Assembly: GCF_900155945.1 (NCBI RefSeq)
Contig: NZ_FTMN01000006.1
Span: 186,001-250,000 of the forward strand
Direction of reading: 5' to 3'
Source of the DNA: Marinobacterium stanieri
GTDB lineage: Bacteria > Pseudomonadota > Gammaproteobacteria > Pseudomonadales > Balneatricaceae
Length of the DNA stretch: 64,000 bases
Part shown: one piece after another, positions 45,562 through 55,496 of the stretch
Layout of the letters: every line of letters begins with the position of its first letter
How positions within the stretch are numbered: the first letter of the stretch is position 1
Notes under the pieces: generated by a model
What the model saw: the letters and a program-made list of their open reading frames with translations, nothing else
The model's database searches: none
Told to the model about the DNA's origin: nothing
Translations under genes and position numbers: made by a program

Positions 45562-45588
45562 GTCAAAACCCGTGCGGTTTATGTCAAG
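45562..45588 (+). promoter_or_regulatory. Site C: AraC-type direct repeat upstream of the acyl-CoA ligase operon
   Basis: GTCAA (45562-45566) and GTCAAG (45583-45588), direct repeats 21 bp apart, oriented towards the ligase gene at 45864. A -10 at the usual 21-bp distance is not clear here; TATTCC at 45612 is a poor candidate. Confidence 0.55.
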
Positions 45589-45863
45589 CAGCTCAGGCCC
45601 TGCTCTCGCACTATTCCTACAACACTGAATGCTGAAGCAACCATTCAAATAACAAGTTTCAGGCACCAGACCCAATGAAGGGCATCGTCCTTTCACTCTG
45701 CACCCGCAACAGCACTGTATTGCTGCTGCCCCGCCCTGTCTTGTTTGTAGCGAGCTGATCGCTACCGCATTTGAAATCGGTTCCGCATCGCTTCGCACAG
45801 GCTTTTGACAGCCCGTCCTGACGGGGAACTGTCGATCAAAATAACTAGAAACGAGACATACCG

Positions 45864-47507
45864 ATGGCTACAAAAATTCTACAATCTGCAGATTCTGCCT
45901 ATCACTACCCTCTGCTGATCAAACAGCTGCTGACCTCCCAGCAACGTTTTGAAACCGGCAACGAGATCGTGTCCGGCCCTCATCGTTTCAGCTACGCCGA
46001 GTTCAACCAGCGCATCTGCCGCCTGGCAAACGCTCTGAAAGCCGCCGGTATTGGCCCGGGCGATACGGTCGCGGTCATGGACTGGGACAGCCATCGTTAT
46101 CTGGAATGTTTCTTTGCCGTCCCCATGGTCGGTGCCATTCTGCATACCGTAAACATTCGCCTGTCGCCGGGGCAGATTCTGTACACCATGAACCATGCCG
46201 AGGATGACCTGGTATTGGTCCATGACGACTTTGTCCCCATTATCGATGGCATCAAGGATGAGTTGAAAACGGTCAAGGGCTACATTCAACTGACCGATGA
46301 CGCTCAGGTCACTTCTTCGGAATTCGATTCCCTGGGCGAGTACGAAGCGCTGCTGGCCCAGTCCGACACCCACTACGACTTCCCGGACTTCGACGAAAAC
46401 TCCATCGCTACCACCTTCTACACCACGGGAACCACCGGCAACCCCAAAGGCGTGTTCTTCTCACACCGCCAGCTGGTACTGCACACCCTCAACATGGTGA
46501 ATGCGCTGCAGTCGAACAACAACGAACGTGCTCTGATGAACCATGAAAGCGTGTACATGCCGATCACACCCATGTTCCATGTACACGCCTGGGGCATCCC
46601 CTATGTTGCAACCATGATGGGGGTTCAGCAGATCTACCCATTGCGCTATGAACCCAATAACCTGACTCGCCTCATCCGTGAAGAGAAGGTCACCTTCTCC
46701 CACTGTGTACCCACCATTTTGCAGATGGTGATGCAGTCCAGCGAAGCGGCAGATACCAATTTTGACGGCTGGCAGGTAATTATTGGCGGCAGCGCGCTGA
46801 CTCCTGGCCTGGCCAGGCAGGCCATTGAGCAGGGTATCGAACCCTTCAGCGCCTATGGCATGTCCGAAACCTGCCCGTTGATGTCCATGACCCGCATGGA
46901 CCCTGACCGCCGTGCCCTGCCTGAAGATGAACAGATCAGCTGGCGTACCAAGGCAGGCCTGCCCACGGACCTGTGTGATATTCAGATCTGGACCCCGGAC
47001 GGCAAGGTTCAACCCAACGATGGCAAGAGCAGCGGCGAACTGGTAGTACGCGCACCCTGGCTGACCCAAAGCTATCTCAATGAACCGGAAAAAGGGGCCG
47101 AGCTTTGGGAAAACGGTTGGCTGCATACCGGCGACATTGCCGTGCTGCACCCGGATGGCTGCGTCGAGATCAAGGACCGTATCAAGGATGTGATCAAAAC
47201 CGGTGGCGAGTGGATCTCTTCCCTGGAGCTGGAACGACTGATCAGTCAGCACCCGGATGTGGATTCAGTAAGCGTAGTAGGCGTGCCTGATGAACGCTGG
47301 GGCGAGCGTCCCTTCGCCATGATTATTCCGCGTACGGATGTACTGGAGCTGGACAACATTCAGGCACACCTGCAGCAGTACGTCGAAGACGGCACCATCA
47401 ACAAGTGGGCCATCCCGCGCAAAATCCAGCTGGTTAACGATATTCCCAAAACCAGCGTTGGCAAGATCGACAAGAAACGCATCCGCGCGCAACTGTCCGA
47501 AGCCTGA
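45864..47507 (+). CDS. Acyl-CoA synthetase (AMP-forming), medium/long-chain type
   Basis: 547 aa, ANL superfamily. P-loop-like A3 motif TFYTTGTTGNPKGVFFSH, A5 motif YGMSETCPL, A7 GWLHTGDIAVLHPDG, A8 IKDRIKDVIKTGGEWIS and the catalytic A10 Lys in PKTSVGKIDKK are all present. It resembles AlkK-type medium-chain fatty acyl-CoA synthetases. It would activate the acid made by the divergent aldehyde dehydrogenase for beta-oxidation. First of a probable four-gene operon (to 51138) with a GntP permease and two hydroxyacid dehydrogenases. Site C lies about 280 bp upstream. Confidence 0.92.
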   Translation: MATKILQSADSAYHYPLLIKQLLTSQQRFETGNEIVSGPHRFSYAEFNQRICRLANALKAAGIGPGDTVAVMDWDSHRYLECFFAVPMVGAILHTVNIRLSPGQILYTMNHAEDDLVLVHDDFVPIIDGIKDELKTVKGYIQLTDDAQVTSSEFDSLGEYEALLAQSDTHYDFPDFDENSIATTFYTTGTTGNPKGVFFSHRQLVLHTLNMVNALQSNNNERALMNHESVYMPITPMFHVHAWGIPYVATMMGVQQIYPLRYEPNNLTRLIREEKVTFSHCVPTILQMVMQSSEAADTNFDGWQVIIGGSALTPGLARQAIEQGIEPFSAYGMSETCPLMSMTRMDPDRRALPEDEQISWRTKAGLPTDLCDIQIWTPDGKVQPNDGKSSGELVVRAPWLTQSYLNEPEKGAELWENGWLHTGDIAVLHPDGCVEIKDRIKDVIKTGGEWISSLELERLISQHPDVDSVSVVGVPDERWGERPFAMIIPRTDVLELDNIQAHLQQYVEDGTINKWAIPRKIQLVNDIPKTSVGKIDKKRIRAQLSEA

Positions 47508-47602
47508 TCGCGCACGCCGGTCTTGCCGGCAGCCGGGTCCCGACAGCTACCGGGGCCCGTCACCTCGAGATTCCAACCATGCTCATCGGAGAATAATAAG
47601 AC

Positions 47603-48970
47603 ATGGAATATGCCGGACTTATCGGCGGCGTTGTGCTGCTGATCTGGTTGGCGCTGCGCGGGGTGAACATCATCCTGTCATCGCTGATCTGTTCCCTGCT
47701 GGTGGTTATGACCAATGGTCTGCCGCTCGCGCCCAGTCTGTCGGAGTACTATGCCTTCGGACCGCTGGGGGCCTTCACCTTCGCCGGCAAGTTTTTCCTG
47801 CTGTTTGCCGCCGGTTCCATTTTCGGGCGCGTTATGGGTGACAGCCATGCGGCTTCCAGCATCGCCGTAGCGCTGATCCGTCGACTGGGTTCTCACCGTG
47901 CCCTGTGGATCACGACCCTGGCCTGTGCTCTGCTCACCTATGGCGGTGTTGTAGCCTTTGTGGTGATCTTTGCCATCTACCCACTGGGCCTGAAGCTGTT
48001 GCAAGAAGCCAATATTCCCAAGCGACTGTTTTGCGGTGCACTGGCACTGGGCGCGGGTACCTTCACGCTGACCACACTGCCGGGCACACCGTCCATCCAC
48101 AACGTGATCTCCTCGGTATCACTGGGCACCGACCTCTTTGCCGGTTTCTGGATCGGCATTATTGGTGGCCTGGCCATGTTCCTGATGGGCATGTGGTACC
48201 TGGAGCGCGAGCGCAAGCGCGCGATTATCAACGGTGAAGGCTTTGAGCCCGGTCCGGGCGATCGTATTTCCACCATCGATGAACGCGACTACCCGCACTG
48301 GGCATTGGCGCTGTTGCCGATGGTACTGGTGATCTCTCTGATCATCCTGCCCCGCGTAATCAGCATGTCGATGGATCTGAGCACACTGGCCGAGGGGGCA
48401 CTGCTGAAAACCCTGATCACCTTTGCCAACAGCCAGCCAATCGTCTGGCCCAGTATTGCCCTGTTGGCCGGCTCTGTCTTTGCGGCCCTGCTGTTCTCCC
48501 ATGTACGCCGTGATGCGCTGATTGTGATGGGCCATGGTACCCATGACTCCATCATGCCGCTGATCAATACCGCCGCCGTTATCGGTTTTGGCGGGATCGT
48601 CACCCACACCAGCGGCTTTGTGGAATTCACCTCAGCCATGATCAATTCAGATCTGCCGCCACTGCTGTCGGCCTTCAGTTCGGTCAGTCTGGTCGCGGCG
48701 ATCACCGGATCGGCATCCGGCGGTTTGCAGATCTTTATGCAAACCATGGCACCGGCCTATATCGAAATGGGACTGGACCCGCAGGTACTCCACCGTATCG
48801 CGGCCATGGCCAGTGGTGGCTTCGACTCCCTGCCCCATTGCGGCACGGTGGTCGCCACTCTGACCATCACCGGGCTCACCCATAAGCAGGCGTACAAGGA
48901 TATCGGCGTTATCACCGTCGTTATCCCGGTAGTGGTGACGGTGGCCATGATCGCTTTCTTTTCCCTCTAG
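47603..48970 (+). CDS. GntP family permease
   Basis: 455-aa inner-membrane protein with about 12 TM helices. Family features are the first helix GLIGGVVLLIWLALRGVNII, the GSIFGRVMGDSHAA segment, FTLTTLPGTPSIHN, GFGGIVTHTSGF and the ending SGGFDSLPHCGTVV. GntP permeases carry gluconate and other hydroxy- or sugar acids by proton symport. Coupled here with D- and L-2-hydroxyacid dehydrogenases, the cargo is probably a small 2-hydroxy acid (inference). It follows the ligase gene by 95 bp. Confidence 0.9.
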   Translation: MEYAGLIGGVVLLIWLALRGVNIILSSLICSLLVVMTNGLPLAPSLSEYYAFGPLGAFTFAGKFFLLFAAGSIFGRVMGDSHAASSIAVALIRRLGSHRALWITTLACALLTYGGVVAFVVIFAIYPLGLKLLQEANIPKRLFCGALALGAGTFTLTTLPGTPSIHNVISSVSLGTDLFAGFWIGIIGGLAMFLMGMWYLERERKRAIINGEGFEPGPGDRISTIDERDYPHWALALLPMVLVISLIILPRVISMSMDLSTLAEGALLKTLITFANSQPIVWPSIALLAGSVFAALLFSHVRRDALIVMGHGTHDSIMPLINTAAVIGFGGIVTHTSGFVEFTSAMINSDLPPLLSAFSSVSLVAAITGSASGGLQIFMQTMAPAYIEMGLDPQVLHRIAAMASGGFDSLPHCGTVVATLTITGLTHKQAYKDIGVITVVIPVVVTVAMIAFFSL

Positions 48971-49026
48971 CCCGCATACGAACGCAGTCGTATGCCCGGA
49001 CTCACATAACAAAAAGGACAACCACC

Positions 49027-49959
49027 ATGAGTAAACCGACCATTCTTGTTACCCGCCCGCTGCCTCAGGCGATGCTGGATGCGTTGGGCCAGTTTGGCTC
49101 CGTGGAGACCATCGATTTGAACGCCGCGTCCATTCCGGCCGGCGACATCGTTGTATCCACGCCGCTGGACCCGATTCGCGGCGAAACCCTGGCTCGACTG
49201 CCCGAGTCAGTTAAGCTGATCGCCAACATCGGCATAGGCCTGGATCATGTCGATCTGCCTGCAGCGCGCGAGCGAGGCATTGTGGTCAGCAACACTCCGG
49301 TGGTCACTGAGGATACGGCTGATTTGACCATGGCTTTACTGATGGCAGCCTGTCGCAAGCTGAGTGCCAGCGAGCGCTACCTGCGCAACGAAGACTGGGC
49401 ATCAGGCATGGGTCAGCTCGGTATTCGTGTGCATGGCAAAACTCTGGGGATTATCGGCATGGGCGCCATTGGCGAAGCCGTGGCCCGTCGTGCCAAGGGC
49501 TTTGGCATGGAGATCATCTACTCCAACCGCGGCCGCAAACCCGAAGTGGAAGCCACCCTGGGCGCGCGTTTCTGCGAGACCCGCGATGAGCTGCTGGCCG
49601 AAGCCGATATCATCTCGCTCAACTGTGACCTCAACCCGGCAACACACCACATTATCGATGCCGCTGCCTTCGACAAGATGAAGCCCGGTGCCGTCCTGAT
49701 CAATGCTGGTCGCGGTCCCCTGATCGATGAAGCCGCCCTGATCAATGCCCTCAAGGCCGGCAAACTGGGTGCTGCAGGGCTGGATGTGTATGAGTTTGAA
49801 CCCCAGGTCAGCCCCGAGCTGATGGCGTTCGATAACGTCACTTTACTGGCGCACATCGGCAGCGCGACGCAGGAATGCCGCGCCGATATGGCCCGCCGCG
49901 TGTGCATGAATATCGCCAATTTCCAGCAACAGGGCGCCCCCCTGGATGTCTGCAACTAA
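49027..49959 (+). CDS. D-isomer-specific 2-hydroxyacid dehydrogenase
   Basis: 310-aa NAD(P)-dependent enzyme of the GyaR/GhrB (glyoxylate/hydroxypyruvate reductase) group. Nucleotide motif GIIGMGAIGEAVA (from about residue 141). The catalytic trio is visible: Arg in INAGRGPLIDE, Glu in DVYEFEP and His in LLAHIGSAT. It interconverts a D-2-hydroxy acid and a 2-oxo acid. It lies between the GntP permease and the FMN dehydrogenase with short spacers (56 and 21 bp), so it is in the same operon. The residue after the Rossmann beta2 strand is SNRGRK, with two basic residues that favour NADP over NAD. Confidence 0.9.
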   Translation: MSKPTILVTRPLPQAMLDALGQFGSVETIDLNAASIPAGDIVVSTPLDPIRGETLARLPESVKLIANIGIGLDHVDLPAARERGIVVSNTPVVTEDTADLTMALLMAACRKLSASERYLRNEDWASGMGQLGIRVHGKTLGIIGMGAIGEAVARRAKGFGMEIIYSNRGRKPEVEATLGARFCETRDELLAEADIISLNCDLNPATHHIIDAAAFDKMKPGAVLINAGRGPLIDEAALINALKAGKLGAAGLDVYEFEPQVSPELMAFDNVTLLAHIGSATQECRADMARRVCMNIANFQQQGAPLDVCN

Positions 49960-49980
49960 CCCGCCGGCTGGGCCCTTATC

Positions 49981-51138
49981 ATGAGTATCTTCAATGTAAA
50001 TCCGGTCACCGTAGACGATTACAGACGCCGTGCCCTGTGTCGACTGCCGCGCTTTCTGTTCGACTATCTGGATGGAGGCGCCAACGCAGAGGCTACCCTG
50101 GCTGCCAACGTGAACGACTTTGACCGTTTCCGTCTGAAGCAGCGGGTAATGCGTAATGTTGACCAGGTCGATACCGCCACAACCTTGGCCGGTTTTGATG
50201 CAGCCATGCCAGTCGCCCTTGCCCCCGTGGGCATGGCCGGCATGTATGCCCGCCGCGGTGAGACTCAGGGTGCACGCGCAGCAGACAGCCAGGGTATCCC
50301 CTTCACCTGCTCCACGCTGGGTATCTGTTCGGTAGAGGAGATCACCGCCGCCACCGGCAAACCGATCTGGTTCCAGCTGTATATGCTGCGCGACCGCGAG
50401 GTAATCAAGTCACTGCTCAAGCGCGCCGAAGCGGCTGGCGTCACCACCCTCGTGTTCACGGTCGACTTGCCCCTGCCCGGTATGCGCTTGCGCGACTACC
50501 GTAACGGCATGATCGGCACCAATCTGCGCAGCAAGCTGTCCAAGGCGGCTCAGCTGACCACCAGCCCCGGCTGGATTTTCGACGTCGGTATCAAGGGCAA
50601 GCCCCATACCATCGGCAACCTGAGCGATGTGGTGCCCGACCCCGATGACCTGAACGAATACAAGGCGTTCATCGACAGCCAGTTCGACTCCAGTGTCACC
50701 TGGGATGACATCGCCTGGCTCAGATCCATCTGGCCCGGCAAGCTGATCATTAAGGGTGTGATGGAAGTGGAAGATGCTCAGGCCGCAGTGAATGCCGGTG
50801 CCGATGGCCTGGTGGTGTCCAACCATGGCGGGCGCCAGCTGGACTCTGTGGCGTCAGGCATCGTCAAGTTGCCGGCCATCGCCGAAGCAGTGGGTGACCA
50901 GTGCGAGATTTACCTGGATGGTGGTATCCGCAACGGCATCGATGTAATCAAGGCCGTTGCGCTGGGTGCCAATGGTGTACTGATCGGGCGCCCCTGGATT
51001 TATGCCCTGGCGGCAGCGGGTGAACAGGGTGTTAAAGACCTGCTGGGCACCTTTCAGAGCGAGATCAGAACAGGGATGGCGCTCATGGGCGTTAACAACC
51101 TGTCTGAGCTGACCCCTGAACTGGTAGAGCGCGTCTAA
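49981..51138 (+). CDS. FMN-dependent alpha-hydroxyacid dehydrogenase (L-lactate dehydrogenase family)
   Basis: 385-aa TIM-barrel flavoenzyme. Family motifs include LDGGANAEATL near the N terminus, APVGMAGMYARRGE, STLGICSVEEI, WFQLYMLRDRE, LIIKGVMEVEDAQ, the catalytic SNHGGRQLD and YLDGGIRNGIDV. It oxidises an L-2-hydroxy acid to the 2-oxo acid and reduces quinone or oxygen. Together with the preceding D-specific enzyme it would let both stereoisomers, or a racemisation cycle, be used. Last gene of the ligase-led operon; the following gene is on the opposite strand 8 bp away. Confidence 0.92.
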   Translation: MSIFNVNPVTVDDYRRRALCRLPRFLFDYLDGGANAEATLAANVNDFDRFRLKQRVMRNVDQVDTATTLAGFDAAMPVALAPVGMAGMYARRGETQGARAADSQGIPFTCSTLGICSVEEITAATGKPIWFQLYMLRDREVIKSLLKRAEAAGVTTLVFTVDLPLPGMRLRDYRNGMIGTNLRSKLSKAAQLTTSPGWIFDVGIKGKPHTIGNLSDVVPDPDDLNEYKAFIDSQFDSSVTWDDIAWLRSIWPGKLIIKGVMEVEDAQAAVNAGADGLVVSNHGGRQLDSVASGIVKLPAIAEAVGDQCEIYLDGGIRNGIDVIKAVALGANGVLIGRPWIYALAAAGEQGVKDLLGTFQSEIRTGMALMGVNNLSELTPELVERV

Positions 51139-51145
51139 ACAGGGT

Positions 51146-51832
51146 TTATTCCTGTGCCAAAAGAAAGGCTTCCAGGCCGGCCGGGTCTTTCAGATAGACC
51201 TGGCCGTAGCGGTATTCCAGTAACCCCTGTTCCACCAGAGGTTGCATGGCACGGTTGGCGGCCTGCCGCGTAATTCCCAGCATATTGCCCAGCTGCTCCT
51301 GCGTCAGACGCAGGGACACCGGCTGATCGATACGGCCGTACTGAAACGCAGCGATAAACTGCAGGCGCCGCGCCAGCCGCGCCGGGTTCCCCCTCAAGGC
51401 ATCGTCTTCGATCACCGTGAATGCAGCACGCAAGCGCTGACCCAGTTCCCGCACAATGGTGGCATAGCCCTGTGGATAAGCCTCCAGCAGTGCATTGATC
51501 TCTTCCGAGGAAAATTCCAGCAAACGCGTCGGTTCGTGAGCCACGGCCCCATAGGCACGGGTAGTGTCGGCACAGAACACCGCATCGCCAAACCAGTTAC
51601 CCGGCCCGCAGATGGTCAGCGTCAGCTCCTTGCCGGCCGAGTTAATGGCATTGATTCTGACCGCACCGGACTCGATCACGGCCAGCGTTTTGGATGAACT
51701 GCCCTTGGTATAGATCGTCTGCCCTTCCGCAAACGTCAGCACCCGGGCCATGCGTGCGGCCTGTTCCAGTCCTTCCTCCGGCAGGCCTGCCAAAACGCGG
51801 CATCCGGCCAGGGTTTCAAGTACGTCAATCAT
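51146..51832 (-). CDS. Crp/Fnr-family transcriptional regulator
   Basis: 228 aa. N-terminal beta-roll (VLTFAEGQTIYTKGSSSKTL), then a winged helix with LTQEQLGNMLGITRQAANRAMQPL. No Fnr-type Cys cluster. It is divergent from the sulfatase gene (51944) across 111 bp and only 8 bp from the end of the convergent FMN dehydrogenase gene. It is the obvious candidate to control the sulfatase. The ribosome site is weak. Confidence 0.88.
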   Translation of the reverse strand: MIDVLETLAGCRVLAGLPEEGLEQAARMARVLTFAEGQTIYTKGSSSKTLAVIESGAVRINAINSAGKELTLTICGPGNWFGDAVFCADTTRAYGAVAHEPTRLLEFSSEEINALLEAYPQGYATIVRELGQRLRAAFTVIEDDALRGNPARLARRLQFIAAFQYGRIDQPVSLRLTQEQLGNMLGITRQAANRAMQPLVEQGLLEYRYGQVYLKDPAGLEAFLLAQE

Positions 51833-51943
51833 CCTGAATTGTTACTCTGATTACAGTGTTACGTTTAACCCCTGGCGTAGACTGCTGTGCAAAGCGTTGT
51901 GCATAAATCCAAATAACAGCAATGCTGACGACAGGAGAATACG

Positions 51944-53491
51944 ATGATTTCCGGAAGCCTGTTCGGGCGTGCCAAGCGCATGCTCCTGGGGTTCACCCTG
52001 ATCTGCCTTCCCCTTGGTGTCTCTGCAGCAGAGCGCCCCAATATACTCGTCATCATGGGCGATGATATCGGTATTACCAATATCAGCAAATACAGCCATG
52101 GCATGATGGGCTATCAAACCCCCAATATCGACCGCATTGCCAATGAAGGCATGATGTTTACCGACTACTACGGTGAGCAGAGCTGCACCGCCGGTCGCTC
52201 CGCCTTTATTACCGGTCAGCACCCGATTCGTACCGGCCTGACCAAGGTCGGTATTCCCGGCGCTCCGCTGGGCATCCAGCCGGAAGATCCTACACTGGCA
52301 GAACTGCTCAAGCCGCTGGGCTACGCCACAGGCCAGTTCGGCAAGAACCACCTGGGTGACCGCGATGAATTTCTGCCGACCAACCACGGCTTTGATGAGT
52401 TCTTCGGTAACCTCTACCACCTCAATGCCGAAGAAGCACCGGAAGATCCAGCCTGGCCTGAAGATCCACAACTGCAGTCTCTGATCACACCGCGCGGGGT
52501 GATTCGATCCACCGCTGACGGCAAGATCGAAGACCTGGGCCCGCTGAATACCAAGCGCATGGAAACCATCGACGAAGAGTTCCTGCAGGCCTCTCTGAAC
52601 TTTATGGAGAAAGCCCACAACAAGGAACAGCCGTTCTTCGTCTGGTTCAACTCCACTCGCATGCACTACTACACCCATATCAAGGACGAGACTCGCGGCC
52701 TGTCCGGTCAGGGCTTCTACAACGACGGCATGGTCGAGCATGACGGCCAGGTGGGCCAACTGCTGAGCAAGCTGGATGATCTGGGTGTCGCCGACAACAC
52801 CATCGTGATCTACACCACTGATAATGGTGTGCACTACAACCACTGGCCTGATGCCGGTATCACCCCCTTCCGTGGTGAGAAGAACACCAACTGGGAAGGC
52901 AGCTTCCGTGTCCCGGCGGTTGTCCGCTGGCCGGGCAAGGTGGAAGCCAACAGCATCTCCAACGACATCATGTCACACCAGGACTGGGTACCGACTCTGA
53001 TGGCTGCCGCCGGTGTTCCGGATATCAAGCAGAAGCTGCTGAATGGTCACGATGCCAACGGCAAGACTTTCAATGTGCATCTGGATGGCTACAACTTCCT
53101 GCCCTACCTGACCGGTGAAACCGAGCAGGGACCGCGCAAGGACTTCGTCTATGCCAGCGATGGTGGCGAGATTCTGGCGCTGCGTGATGGCGACTGGAAA
53201 CTGGTGTTTGCCGAACAGCGCGCCCGCAAGTTTGATGTCTGGGCCGAGCCCTTCGTGAAACTGCGTGTACCCAAGGTGTTCAACCTGCGCCAGGACCCGT
53301 TCGAGCGCGCCGACACCGATTCCAACTCCTATCAGGTGTGGTGGGACCGCAAGATCCAGGCCCGTGGCATGGCCACCCTGATCAAGATGAAGCAGTTCCT
53401 CAGCACCTTCAAGGACTACCCGCCGCGTCAGCGACCGGCTACGTTTACCATTGACCAGATGATGGAACAGTTCATCCAGGCCGGTCAGTAA
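51944..53491 (+). CDS. Secreted sulfatase family hydrolase (arylsulfatase)
   Basis: 515 aa with an N-terminal signal sequence (hydrophobic LLGFTLICLPLGVSA, cleaved near residue 29). RPNILVIMGDDIG gives the metal-binding Asp pair (40-41). CTAGR at 81-85 is the formylglycine site in the C-x-A-x-R form, matured by an FGE- or anSME-type enzyme not encoded in this window. GKNHLGD and TTDNGVHYNHWPD complete the active site. It would cleave a sulfate ester outside the cytoplasm. A good AGGAG ribosome site is present. It is followed after a hairpin by the MoxR operon. Confidence 0.9.
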   Translation: MISGSLFGRAKRMLLGFTLICLPLGVSAAERPNILVIMGDDIGITNISKYSHGMMGYQTPNIDRIANEGMMFTDYYGEQSCTAGRSAFITGQHPIRTGLTKVGIPGAPLGIQPEDPTLAELLKPLGYATGQFGKNHLGDRDEFLPTNHGFDEFFGNLYHLNAEEAPEDPAWPEDPQLQSLITPRGVIRSTADGKIEDLGPLNTKRMETIDEEFLQASLNFMEKAHNKEQPFFVWFNSTRMHYYTHIKDETRGLSGQGFYNDGMVEHDGQVGQLLSKLDDLGVADNTIVIYTTDNGVHYNHWPDAGITPFRGEKNTNWEGSFRVPAVVRWPGKVEANSISNDIMSHQDWVPTLMAAAGVPDIKQKLLNGHDANGKTFNVHLDGYNFLPYLTGETEQGPRKDFVYASDGGEILALRDGDWKLVFAEQRARKFDVWAEPFVKLRVPKVFNLRQDPFERADTDSNSYQVWWDRKIQARGMATLIKMKQFLSTFKDYPPRQRPATFTIDQMMEQFIQAGQ

Positions 53492-53500
53492 GCGTCACAG

Positions 53501-53534
53501 GAAAGGTGACTCCGTACCTCTGGAGTCGCCTTTC
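53501..53534 (+). terminator. Long hairpin after the sulfatase gene
   Basis: A 13-bp stem with one G-T pair (GAAAGGTGACTCC / GGAGTCGCCTTTC, 8-nt loop) starts 9 bp after the sulfatase stop. It is not followed by a clear T-tract, so part of the transcript may continue into the MoxR operon 33 bp further on. Confidence 0.5.
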
Positions 53535-53566
53535 GTCCTTGAGGCCTTCCCACTGTGAGGACGCCC

Positions 53567-54535
<969 letters not shown>

Positions 54536-54545
54536 GGCCAAGTCG

Positions 54546-55496
54546 ATGAAGCGAACACGGGAACAGGGCGACAGCGAGGTTTTCACCAGCACCGAGCGCC
54601 TGCTGCGACTGGAAGCCGAAGGCCGCCTGCCGGACTTTCATGGCTGCCAGCGCAGCCGCAGCCTGCTGGCCGGTCACCATGGCTCACGCATGCGTGGCCG
54701 GGGGCTGGATTTCGATGAGTTGCGCCGTTACAACCATGGCGATGACATTCGTCATCTGGACTGGCGTGCGACCCAGCGCACCGGCACTCCACTGGTGCGC
54801 AGCTTCACCGAAGAGCGCGACCGCCCCACACTGATTCTCTGTGACCAGCGCATGGACATGCTGTTCGGCTCGACCCTGCTATTGAAAGCCACCGCTGCTG
54901 CTGAAGTTGCAGCCCTGCTGGGCTGGATCAGCTTTCACGCAGGCGACCGTTTGGGCGGAATTGTCTTCAACGACCAGAGTATCGACAGCGTCACACCCCA
55001 CCGCAGCCGCCAGCGTGTGATCGACCTGCTCAGCCGCATCGCCCGCCACAACCGGGCGCTGCATGTGGATAACACCGCAGCGCGCACGCCCGATCAGTTG
55101 GATCGCGTGCTCTCACGCGCCCTGATCCAGGCTCGCCACGATCAGACCCTCTGTATTGTCAGCGACTTCTCCGGCCTGACCGAACGCACCCTGGGACTGC
55201 TGCAACAACTGGCAATGCACAACGACGTGCTGGCCGTGCAGATCTACGACCCCATCGCACTCAACCTGCCCCGCCAGGGCATCGTCAACCTGAGCGAAGA
55301 CCAGACCCGTGTGCGGCTGGATCTGGGCCAGACCAGTACCCGTGAGACCCTTGCAAGCTTTCTGGCGCAACGCTTTCAAACGGTTGATGATCATCTCAGA
55401 CACAGCCACCTCCCGCATTTGAAAATCAGCTGTGGAGAACCGGTACTGCCGCAACTGCGCCGTTCCCTTGGCCTGCTGGGGGCACAGCGCCGATGA
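54546..55496 (+). CDS. DUF58 domain-containing protein
   Basis: 316 aa. The DUF58 signature GRGLDFDELRRYNHGDDIRHLDWRAT-type region is present near residues 53-78 (GRGLDFDELR, then DDIRHLDWRATQRTG). A degenerate vWA-like fold follows (LILCDQRMDML). It belongs to the MoxR-DUF58-vWA gene sets, where DUF58 proteins are probable MoxR substrates or adaptors. It starts 10 bp after MoxR and overlaps the next gene by 4 bp. Confidence 0.9.
   Translation: MKRTREQGDSEVFTSTERLLRLEAEGRLPDFHGCQRSRSLLAGHHGSRMRGRGLDFDELRRYNHGDDIRHLDWRATQRTGTPLVRSFTEERDRPTLILCDQRMDMLFGSTLLLKATAAAEVAALLGWISFHAGDRLGGIVFNDQSIDSVTPHRSRQRVIDLLSRIARHNRALHVDNTAARTPDQLDRVLSRALIQARHDQTLCIVSDFSGLTERTLGLLQQLAMHNDVLAVQIYDPIALNLPRQGIVNLSEDQTRVRLDLGQTSTRETLASFLAQRFQTVDDHLRHSHLPHLKISCGEPVLPQLRRSLGLLGAQRR

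Larger units (their letters stand above)
45076..45863. other. 788-bp divergent intergenic region with two AraC-type sites and a repeat
   Basis: No credible gene is seen. It holds a MITE-like repeat at 45218-45380, site E facing the aldehyde dehydrogenase (45401-45453) and site C facing the ligase operon (45562-45588). The final 270 bp before the ligase start are a long leader with only a weak GAGA ribosome-site candidate. Confidence 0.65.
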
